Assembly: GCA_965153455.1 (NCBI GenBank)
Contig: OZ234500.1
Span: 9,796,001-9,860,000 of the forward strand
Length of the DNA: 64,000 nt
Direction of reading: 5' to 3'
Origin: Sphagnum compactum
Taxonomy: Eukaryota > Bryophyta > Sphagnopsida > Sphagnales
The position numbers were made by a program, and so were the translations under genes. Positions 37,380 to 46,749 of this stretch are shown one piece after another. Within the stretch, counting starts at the first letter, position 1. Each line of letters opens with the position of its first letter. The notes under the pieces are model-generated. The model ran no database searches, was not told the origin of the DNA, and saw only the letters and a list, made by a program, of their open reading frames with translations.

Positions 37380-38900
37380 GGGTGGAGACGAAGAGGTGGT
37401 GGCAAATGGTAACGCCCCCCTTTTAATTCCTTCAACTTTTTCCCCATCCTCCCCCTCACTCATATTCTTCTAGTCTATTTCACAACTTCTCTCTTCATAC
37501 CTCTTCTTTCATCTCCAAACCTTTTCAACTTCAACAATTCGAATTAGGCTTTTGTGTTATAACTTCTCAAATCTCATCTCATTTTTTTCTTTTCACTTTC
37601 TAACTACATTCAATTTTTTTAGTAACTTATTTTTCTTTTTCTTCTTCTACTTCCTGTGAAAAGATAAAACAAGCAGACGAGTTAGGCTAGGAAAGGGAGC
37701 GCTAAAAGAAGCGGCAAAACATAGTGAAACATTCGACGCGAAAAAGTCTTGTAGATGTGGAGGCAGTGCAAAGAAACCATCTTATAAGTTTGAGTTTTCT
37801 TCATCCTCTTGAAACTTGCAACTTTTTGGGTCTACGAACCTGCAATTTCTCTTGCTTGCAGAGTTTTTATTGTGGTTGAATTTTCTTCCTATAGAGTTAT
37901 CCTCCAACGTGTTATTTAATTCACGTAGACTTTTCTTGCAAGTTGTAATATCCTTGCTAGAGAATTCTCATTAGGTTTTTCATAGTTTGGAAAGTCGATT
38001 TCAATGTCCTTTTTAGAAGTGTTGAGAATCCATAGAATTCTACACCTCCAGTAGATTACAATTAAATGTTTTTGCCATTATTTTAATGGCCTTTTTTTTC
38101 ATTTCCAGATCATTACATGTGTTTATATCATTCCGAAAGAACCCATAGGAGCGAGGCGAAATATTTTTGACCTAATACCAGTTAGAGTTTGACTCTGTCA
38201 ATCTCTGCTTCTAGGTAAGGGTTTAGTGGCTTAGGGTTTGATTTGATAGCGAGTTCTCCAATTAGGATAGTTGAAACTATCGAAAACCCTAAGTCCTTGA
38301 ACCGTAGATCGTATGACAATCAATCACCCGACCTTCTTAAATTTTTTGACATCTTTTTTATTTCTATCCTTGAGGAAATAATATTCAACTAGCATTGTGC
38401 TAAAGATGTTTATTGTTGTTTGCAGAACTATTGCAAAGTAGTTGAGTCGAGGACAGGACACCCTTCTTCCAATGGCAAAAACAAGGTATGTCTTTGATTC
38501 CTTGGTCCTATGTAATTCAATTTTGTCTCATAGGATAGGAGAAGAAGTAATAGTGCACAAGTACAACAAATAAGGATCATGCTCTACCAGGACACTCCTT
38601 TTTCACTTCATACGGAATGTGAATCATTCAAGAAATCTCTGCACAATGCAGAAGTAAAATCTCGTGTGACATAAACCCCACGACCAGAACATTGAATTGG
38701 ATTTGAGCTTTATGCATTTTGGTCCAAGTTTCTACATTTCATTATAGGTTCATGAAGAAACGATTAAGTGAACACATTAGGTATAACGATTTTTAAGGTT
38801 AATAAAATAATGTTTTTCATTGAGCGTGATTGATTTCCGAGGATATCCACGTAAACCAAGACGAAATGATATGGTGGTCGGCATATCTTTATCTCCATCC
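37380..38900 (+). other. Pyrimidine-rich leader-like region
   Basis: 37420-37650 is strongly C/T-rich on the plus strand, as in plant 5' leader or promoter-proximal DNA. ATGGCAAAAACAAG followed by gtatgt at 38472-38491 could be a tiny first exon. No TATA box or conserved domain supports a transcription start. This may be the 5' flank of the decayed locus to the right. Confidence 0.25.
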
Positions 38901-38911
38901 TTTTCACAAGT

Positions 38912-39690
38912 GAAGATTTGGTGGCCACCAAATCGTTAACAATGTAGGTCTTCGCGTCGATAATGATATGGTGGCCACTAGATTATTAGCAACGCAACTC
39001 CTCGTGTTGGTAATGACTTGGTGGCCACTAGATTGCTAATAACCCAAGTTCTCACGTTGGTGATGATTTGGAGGCCACCAAATCACTAATAAAGTAGGTC
39101 TTCGTGTCGGTAGCAATTTGGTGGCCACCGGATCATTGAAAGGTCAGTATTCAAAGACCTAACTATCTGGTGGCCACCAAATGGGTTCAGGGTCAGTATT
39201 TGAAAACCTAACAATCTGGTGGCAACCAAATCACTAACAACGAAAGCCAATGCAATAGTAATGATCTGGTGGGCACCAAATCATTGAAGGGTCAATATCC
39301 GAATACTTGACTATACGGTGGCCACCAGATCATTGAAGGGTCAATATTCGAAGACCTAACTATCTGGTGGCCACCAAGTAGGTACCATTGCTCCTCCAAG
39401 ACCATGTAACAATTTGGTGGTCACCAGATCATTATAGGGTCAATATTTAAGAGTCTAACGTTCATTTGGCCACAAGATCGTTACCAATGCCCATCTTAAG
39501 GGGAAATAACGATCTGGTGGCCACTAGATCGTAACATCCTTAAGGAGTAGCCTTTACAACGATATGGTTGCCACCAAATTGTTACATCCCTAAGGACTAA
39601 TCCTTGTAATGATCTGGTGGCCACTAAATCATTACGTCCCAAAGGACCAACGTTGGTAACGATCTGGTGGCCACTAGATCGTTAATGGCG
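38912..39690. repeat. 50-bp tandem array with palindromic core, 16 units
   Basis: GGTGGCCA cores sit at 38920, 38970, 39020, 39070, 39120, 39169, 39218, 39268, 39317, 39366, 39416, 39466, 39516, 39566, 39616 and 39666, so spacing is always 49 or 50 bp. Each core is the centre of a dyad of up to 20 bp, with consensus GATCTGGTGGCCACCAGATC. Changes in one arm are sometimes matched in the other: GATTTGG pairs with CCAAATC and GATCTGG with CCAGATC. The roughly 30-bp linkers fall into three classes: GCGTNGGTAAT type (left), GGGTCAATATTCGAAGACC type (middle) and CATCCCTAAGGACTAATCC type (right). The middle and right linkers hold small dyads of their own, for example TCCTTAAGGA at 39537-39546. Homologous linkers and fixed spacing point to tandem amplification, not dispersed insertion. 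Confidence 0.9.
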
Positions 39691-39710
39691 TTAATGAAAC
39701 ACAACAAGTT

Positions 39711-42653
39711 GTGGTCTTCCTATCAGTTCCATTCTTTACGTCACAAGCTAGGATCATCTACCCAATTTCAAAAATGGACGATGACCTACACTCGAAGAAT
39801 TGTGAGAAAAGAAAGTTTAGGGTTGCAAAGTTCCTAAATAGGACAACAAAACTAATACACCATATGTGGGATGAGATGGTGAATGTGATAGTCATCGAGA
39901 AGGAAAATAGAATGGTGACAACCTCTAAAGTGGCTCAATTTGATGTTGAGGGCTCATAAGTTATTAAGGCTCCCATAAAACAAAAAAAGGATGCAACAAT
40001 AGAAGAAAAAAAGGAGAAGATGATTGACAACCTCATCATGAAAAAATATCTCAAGGGCCTTGATGAGATTGAATGCTAGCATGTCGATGAATCAATCAGG
40101 AGTGGATTTTCAGACTGTTTCCCCCTTGGAAACAAGAATGTTGAAGGGGTAAAGGTTCTTGTGGATAGATTCTTGCCTCTTGGGAGAATTGTGTACCGCC
40201 CATTGAGCGATGCACACAAAAACAAAATCAAGCATCAAATTTTAATGTTCCATTACATCGATCAGTAGTGTCCAACTTTTACTATTCCTACTAATCAAAA
40301 TGATCCAACTAAGATTCTAGAAACACGTCCAAGAAACTAATCTATTGTTTCAAATTCGATGTTCTTTATTGTGGGTGGACAACATACCATCGAGGGTGTG
40401 AAGGTAATTTCCATACTATAATGTTTTGTTTCAATTCCTCGCCCACTACTCCAATCGTCTCATTGAATTCCTCCCAGTTAATTTGTTGATTTATTTCCTC
40501 AAGAGATACTCACAATGGACAATGTTAACGACGACATACCTGAGCGATTCTAAGCCTTTGGTATCATTGTTATTTGGAATGTTGACTCCATAAAGCTTTG
40601 TAAGCTCTTGTTTGTCCTCAATAATCCAAATATGTTGAAAAAGTCGATCCCTACATATAGGGAGAATCTTCAACTCATGCGAAAATTTTGGATTAAGTTA
40701 AGTCGACCAAGCTCAGAATTCGAACAAGATGAGAAAAAGACACAAGCTTACAAGGTATGGATTTTCTACAAGAAATTCATGTTGAATGTTTGCTATTGGA
40801 AATGATCTCACATGCTTTATTAATTTCGTGTAGAACTTCAAGGCTTCCTTAACAATTGTATTTGTAGTTCGATCGATGAAGGAATTTATGTCATTCCTAT
40901 TGTTTTCAAACCTACTTTATGAAAAGTGGAAAGAGATTTTGTTAATGTGGGAGTAGGGAAAGATTTTGGATGGGCACAGCAAACTACCTTCAAGACCACA
41001 ACATGTCGGAAAGTCGGCATTCAATTGCCTTGTGGCACTAAAGGAGTTTCACATAGTGAAACTTGTGCATGGTTTGAAGCCGCACGAAATTTTGTTGCAG
41101 GATCAACTTGCAACGAGAGGCAATCTACACCTTTTGATGATGACGAAGCTCTGCCACAACGTTAAAAAATGGTATTCCATAGACATCCTCAACTGATAGC
41201 ACAAAATCCACAACCATAGATTAAAGAGATGTGAGAAAAAATGAAATTGCAACATAAGTACAACAAGGTGTTGTTTATGTTGTTGGAGAGGATGCTAAGC
41301 GATGATTTCTTCAAGGGGAAGATCCATATGAATCCATCCAAGGATCCTCCCTTCGATGAATTTAACGAGGTTTTCGAGAAGTGGATTTCAAGGTCAACTG
41401 ATGGAAACTGATAGATTAGCCTTGTTCGCCTTGAATTACATTATAAAGTTGATCCACTCTTGGAACTTGACAACATTAAGGATGTCGTGGACGGCTCTTC
41501 AAGGAATGTTGATTTCCTAAGCAGTAAGTTTGGGAGGATATTTATTGTTTTCTCGACTATGAATTCTTCAATCGAAGACCCAAACGTCTATTCTCAAACA
41601 GATTGGAAGAGCATGCTTTTGAGCTTGCTGTCCATGAAGGTCTCCTTCAAAGCAATTGTATGTATTTATGACCAAAAGTCTTTTAACAATTTAGTTGTAA
41701 CACGTCAGGAAGATGACTTCATGGACGAAATTTTTATGGAGTATGGATTCTACCAAGCTTCCAAGCAGGAAATCCTTTTATCGAGGTCATCGGGCTTGTG
41801 GATGAACTTGCCACTTTTGGTATACACTTACCTATTTCCTTCACATGAAGGAAAGCTTGCGCAGGAAAAGATTTTGGCATTAAGGCATCTTCCAGCGTGG
41901 GTCCAAATTTGCGACTGTCCATTTTTGGAAGAACAAAGGTTGTATAAGTTTGAACTCAACCCCGACACCATTCGACTCATTCTACAACCACTTTTGCCTG
42001 GTGGAATGGCGTGTCTCAGTATCTTTGGCGATGGAGTGTTAACAAATCTATGCCTGGTAAGTTTTCGTGAGTCCTAAATCTATGTGTATGATTCAAGTTT
42101 GTTATCCATTTAGGATTTTGAACCAATATCAATGCAATGTGCATGAGAAAAAGGTTCGAGTTCTTGAGTTTGAAAAGCTGAAAATTTTGAAATGACTAAT
42201 CTATCGATTTTGTATAATACAAATCCAATGCACCTTGCAATTTGCACTTTGACCCCAGCTACAGATCTCAAACAACAAAGGTTACCCGCAAAAGAAGAAC
42301 TGTAGGAACCGGATACATTTGTTCTTACAAAAAGGAAAAAAAACAAGAGGAATGCTGCTCGTAGGGTTGTTATCGGAGAGGTGAGCATAAGAGCGGGTAA
42401 TGGTAATTTGTCGCTCTTGAGGAGTTCTCAATTTCATGCGACTAGAAAAAGGAGAATGAAAGACAATGAGATGCCATCAAGCAATATATCAGCACGGCTT
42501 GACAACTGCTTTGCGGAACCATCGCAAACAATCACTACTACTAAGGAAGATGATGTCAAGGATGTCAATGATGACAATATTGGTACGGAGATGAATAGAC
42601 AAGTTCTTCTAGAGGAGTTGAGCCCACCTAGAGCTAGATTAAATTACGACTAA
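39711..42653 (+). pseudogene. Decayed multi-exon gene with ParB-like signature
   Basis: A plus-strand coding signal runs for almost 3 kb. Block 1 (39774-40403) stays in one frame with four stops and reads LVDRFLPLGRIVYRPLSDAH, FTIPTNQNDPTK, SIVSNSMFFIVGGQHTIEGVK, then a GT donor at 40404. The spacing of an RPLS-x-AH helix, a strand, and a GGQHT motif resembles ParB/sulfiredoxin-fold N-terminal domains. Block 2 (40503-40754) follows an AG acceptor and reads IVIWNVDSIKLCKLLFVLNN. Block 3 (40966-41411, two frames) includes GKSAFNCLVALKEFHIVKLV and FMLLERMLSDDFFKGKIHM. Block 4 (41460-42077) is 205 open codons, with ICDCPF and LLPGGMACLSIFGDG, vaguely like the motif IV-to-strand-5 part of a Rossmann methyltransferase. 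Block 5 (42200-42653) is basic (TKRKKNKRNAARR) then acidic. The ParB call is an inference and the methyltransferase idea weak. Stops and frameshifts imply a pseudogene. Confidence 0.5.
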
Positions 42654-42840
42654 CAATTGCTCTTATCATTAAGCAATGTACAATTCATTTAAATTATGAA
42701 TACATTTATTTAGGATATTTCATAGTTTTACTTTAACACGTAGTATCATCAAATGGCCATTAAATAGTTTAATATCCTTTTTTTATTACTTCAAGTTCTC
42801 GATATTCTACATATGGTGGCCCACATATATGTTTTCGTGA

Positions 42841-43190
42841 TGGCCAGTAAATAGGTGTGCCTAGTGGTTGCCAGATATAATGATCCGGGCGGCCACTAGA
42901 TAAGTCGATTGGTGGCCACCAAATTGATTAATTGGTGGCCACTAGATAGAACGATCTAGTGGCCATTAGATAGGTCAATTAGTTGTCACCAAATGGGATA
43001 ATTTGGTGGCCACTAGATAGGTTGATTAGTTGTCACCAAATAGGTCGATCCGTTGGCCACCAGATCGACCAACTAATAGCTTGTAAATATTACGATCTAG
43101 TGGCCACCAAATTGTCCTATTTGGTGGCCTCTTTACACTGTGATATGGTGGCTACCAAATTGTCCCATCTGTTGGCCACAAAATTGGCAT
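42841..43190. repeat. Second array of the GGTGGCCACC palindrome, about 24-bp spacing
   Basis: Cores occur near 42841, 42866, 42889, 42911, 42933, 42959, 42981, 43003, 43028, 43053, 43099, 43122, 43147 and 43171, every 22-26 bp apart from one double gap. The units share the arm words AGATAGGTCGAT and CACCAAAT with the 50-bp array, so the two arrays are related although the repeat length is halved. The 42983-43192 frame is created by the repeat. Confidence 0.85.
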
Positions 43191-43705
43191 GATGTTGAAG
43201 AATTGGAAAATTCAGTAGTGCGAAATAAAAATCAAGTGCTTTTGTTGTGCCTACATATTTATTTCAAGCTTTATGCCTTCCTATATTTGGCTTCTTATTA
43301 CATCCTTTCCATTTGTTTCTCGAAGTTCTTTTTAGTTTTCAAGTTGTTTATTTTGCATTTTTCCTGTTTGTTAAATTTTGACCTTTTTCTACTTTCTATT
43401 TGCAAGTGAATGTGAATTTTTGTCCGATGACTTTAACAAGTACACATCTGAGGACTCAGATGATTGGGACAAGCTTGGGTCTTTTTTTGGCCCTAGTGGA
43501 ATTTGAAGGATGGTTGTTTAGTTATTTGGACAACTTGATGGGACTAATTTGCGTTGGAAAAGGCATGTGAAAAGGTAGGAAATATAGAGGAGACCGATGA
43601 CATCTCCAATCCAACCTTCACCCAATCAAGGCTTTCCATCTTTAGCTCCGTCTTTTGTATCTTTCTAATGATCGGTCCCGTCATAGCCACATTCGCCTCT
43701 TGTAG

Positions 43706-44398
43706 GATTCGATGGTGTTGAAGATGATGCACTTCCTGGAATTCTCCATAGAATTGCTGAGGAAGATAAAGGGAAAGAGCTCGCTCTCGGAGGTTTTAGA
43801 TCTCCTCCTCCTGTGGATGTAGAAGACACGGAGGTGAATCCTTTGCACGTGATTTTCGATTTGAAAGGGGTCCTTATTGGGAAAAAGTATTTCAAAGTTA
43901 ATCACCTCCTGTCTCCACCATTTAACTTGGTTCAAGGTCCTATCTTATTAAGCAAGAATGTTGTACCCAAGCCAGCTCTAAAGGAATTCCTCTTTAGGTG
44001 TTTAGAGGAGTTTACCATCTATATATGGACTTCTGCTCTGCTTGCCAAGATGCATGCCTACTTGAGAAAAATAACAGAAGAAACGAGTATTGAGATCGAC
44101 CCACAAAGGATTATGGGTCAAGATATGTGCAAGATTAACAAGCATTTTTTGTAGTTTCCCATCAAGCCAGGTTGTTATCGTGTCGATTGTTTCACTCGTG
44201 ATAAATTAATTTCTCATAAGAACCTTTCTAATTTCTTCCCTAGGTATCCTGATAGTCACCTTGGGAATACATTGTTGGTAGATGATATGCCTTATAGAAC
44301 TTGCTTGAATCCGCACTCTAATGCCATCTTTGTTGAGTCCTATGAATATGTGCCAAAAGAAGATAATTATCTAATGAATATTCTTCTTTTGTACTTAT
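43706..44398 (+). pseudogene. FCP1/NLI-like HAD phosphatase domain, copy 1
   Basis: Exon-like; it begins after an AG acceptor at 43705. An acidic leader (DGVEDDALPGILHRIAEEDK) precedes VIFDLKGVLIGKKYF, which aligns with the FCP1/SCP catalytic DLDxTL loop but has Lys for the second Asp. Next come PKPALKEFLFRCLEEFTIYI and WTSALLAKMHAYLRKI (the W-T/S-A motif II region), MGQDMCKIN, a stop at 44152, then FPRYPDSHLGNTLLVDDMPY. LLVDDMPY is the motif III DD loop, followed by NPHSNAIFVESY. Active members dephosphorylate proteins such as the RNA polymerase II C-terminal domain; the lost nucleophile-partner Asp and the stop suggest this copy does not. Confidence 0.75.
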
Positions 44399-44706
44399 AG
44401 TTCCTTCATTATTCTAGGCTTAGTGTTCCCACTTTGTGGAGCTCTATCCTTTCGACGCCATTAGAAGTATCCAAGGAAAATGATGTTAGATTTTGGACAT
44501 TGGTTGAAAAATGCACCATGGCATGTTCCCATTTTTTGTAGAAATCGCTTGACATCCGTAGTAAGTAGTCCAAATATTCTCTTTTGCTTCTTTCTTCCAA
44601 TGATGTTTTGGATTTTCCAATCTCATTGATTTTTATGGTCATATTATTTGTCTATTTCTTTCAGATTATCAATGCGCCCTTTCTTAAGGAGGCAAAAGAT
44701 AGGGAG

Positions 44707-44898
44707 GAAGGTATGGAGTCACCAAATTCATGCACAATTGTTGAAGTTGGCTTGGATGTGTTTCCCTTGACTTCGGGTTTCAATTCTCAAATGTTTTAGG
44801 TGGAAGATGTGGAGTCGCTAAATTCACGCGCGGTTGTTGCAATCGACTTGGATGAAATTCCTTTGACTTTGAGTGTTGATTCCGAAGTGCCTTGTTCA
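44707..44898 (+). repeat. 96-bp diverged tandem duplication in linker
   Basis: GAAGGTATGGAGTCACCAAA at 44707 and GAAGATGTGGAGTCGCTAAA at 44803 begin two homologous units. They encode EGMESPNSCTIVEVGLDVF and EDVESLNSRAVVAIDLDEI, linkers that precede the next phosphatase-like domain. The block follows an AG acceptor (tttctttcag) at 44664. Confidence 0.7.
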
Positions 44899-44910
44899 CT
44901 TGCGGCAGAG

Positions 44911-45500
44911 GTGAGTCCATTTGATGTGATCTTTGATTTGAACAGAGTTTGATCGCAACACGCTCCGATAGAGGTTCTCACACTGTCATTCTTCGTCCTA
45001 GATTGAAGGAATTCTTGGAGAAATGCCTTATTCAATTCCAAGACTATATTTGGTTTGCAGTCCAATGTCACAATATATATAATTACTTGGATCACATCTA
45101 GCACAAAATAGAAATCTCTATACATGTTTCCAAGGTGTTTGACCAAGAGTTTTGCATGCGAAATTTGCATTTCCTACCGAATAAACTTGACAAGCCAATT
45201 TTCCACAAGAACCTTGACATTTTCTTTTCTACTTATCCTTATACTCACACTTGGAACACATTGCTCATAGATGATATGCCATACAAAAGCATGTTTAATG
45301 ACCCGTATAGTGCCATTTTTTTGGACTCCTTTGATGGCTGTTGTGGGGAAGACCAATATTTGTTACGGTTTGTTTTCCCTTACTTGGAAAACCTTCATTC
45401 GTTCGGATACAATGTTCCCACCTTTGTTGACACAATCCCTTTAGTAGGATCAAATGTATTGATCAAGATAATCCAGGACTTTTTAAAATGTTATTTTTGA
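44911..45500 (+). pseudogene. FCP1/NLI-like HAD phosphatase domain, copy 2
   Basis: SPFDVIFDLNRV aligns with the catalytic loop of copy 1 but stops at once. In a shifted frame come RPRLKEFLEKCLIQFQDYIW and NIYNYLDHI. The frame 45135-45500 is open: DQEFCMRNLHF, LDKPIFHKNLDIFFSTYPY, then WNTLLIDDMPYKSMFNDPYS with the motif III LLIDDMPY, AIFLDSFD and a C-terminal helix FPYLENLHSFGYNVPTFVD. Copy 1 has a matching tail just after its domain (LHYSRLSVPTLW), which shows that the whole domain plus tail was duplicated. The altered first loop and the frameshift imply inactivity. Confidence 0.7.
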
Positions 45501-46134
45501 AGTGCAGTTGGATTTGCCAACCCAATTTTTATAATAGTGCAAAATTGAAATTGAAACAAAAAGTACCTTATTAATTGTTCATCTTCGAATTTTTGTTATT
45601 TGAATATCTAAAAACTTTCCTTTGGTAAAATTTATTAAAATTTATTTAATTCTATTTCTTGAATCTTGCTTGTACTCTTTGCTTTTATTGCATTTTAAGT
45701 TGGCCCGGTGGGCCTTTAGTTAAACCTCGAACTCCCCCGACCATCCGGTGGTTGCCAAGTGTTCTCCAACATCAACTTGGTGACCGCCAAGTTGTGATAT
45801 GTGTGTCTCAATACATGTTTTTATTGAATTCCCTTACAAAATAATCCTTCCATGTTCTAGATAACAATTTCATTTGTGTATATACTGTGTTGGACTAACA
45901 TCTCCTTTGACAAAGATGGAGGCTTCTATTCATTCTTGAATTTCTCTTTGTTTTAATTTTTTTCCTTTTTGGTAGTGCACGTTGTTTTCCTTTATAATGG
46001 AAGGATGCAGAGTCGGACTTTTTAACCTCGATCTGGCACAACTAAAAAGCTCCTCACTCTCCGTATCAATGGTCCTTTGTTACTTTCCAAAGTGTGCCCT
46101 TCTTCAAGGGGATTAGCAAAATACTGGGAAAAAC

Positions 46135-46740
46135 TTAGATGTATCCAAGTTGGAAATTCATGCTAGAGTACAGGATTTCCTAGCTCAAGCATTTGAACAT
46201 TTTTACATTGTTATTTGGTTGTTTATGTTGTTAGAAAATGTCCTTCAAATTCTACCTTTGTTGATGCCCAAAACTCTCATTGATCAATTTGTGTTTGTTT
46301 GGGGACATGAACAATGCACTACAACAATGGGTCAACTTGTACGCTAAGTTTATTACTACTTGAAAGACTTAGATTGAGTTCACCTTGCTTGCAAAGGTTT
46401 GCCTTATGGGGATAAGGATCAAACATTACTCATTGATGATAAGCCTAGCAAGGCCCTTCGAAACCCAAAATGGAGCGGACTTTTCCTTGAACCATTTAGA
46501 GGACGTGAGTTATCCAAAAACAAGGTGTAATGGTTAGACCTTGCATCTTGGTTATGGCCAGCGTTGAAGGGTTTGCCCCTTGCAAAGACGGTTTACACCC
46601 ATTTCGTAATCATTATGCAATTTCGAGGCCGCTGTTTAGTTTTCAATATTCGTCTTATTCCTGGTTCAAGTGGTTTAAAGGAAGTTTGAGCGGGGATTTG
46701 GCAATATCACAACTTCTTTTAAGTGACGTCCTAAGTACAC
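46135..46740 (+). pseudogene. FCP1/NLI-like HAD phosphatase domain, copy 3
   Basis: The most diverged copy. LEIHARVQDFLAQAFEHFYI and VIWLFMLLENVLQIL match the helix and W-containing motif of copies 1 and 2. FVFVWGHEQCTT, a stop and YYYLKDLD lead to DQTLLIDDKPSKALRNPKWS and GLFLEPFRG, the motif III loop and following strand. A convincing motif I loop was not found upstream; GLFNLDLAQ at about 46015 may be its relic. Three stops interrupt it. Confidence 0.6.
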
Positions 46741-46749
46741 CCTAAACCT

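Noticed and set aside
38912-39690. Palindromic repeats with about 30-bp spacers as a CRISPR array.
   Set aside because: The spacers are homologous to one another in blocks, the repeats vary, the context is eukaryotic and no cas gene is present.
42983-43192. Open frame encoding repeated VATKLSHLLA-like peptide.
   Set aside because: It is a translation of the palindrome array.
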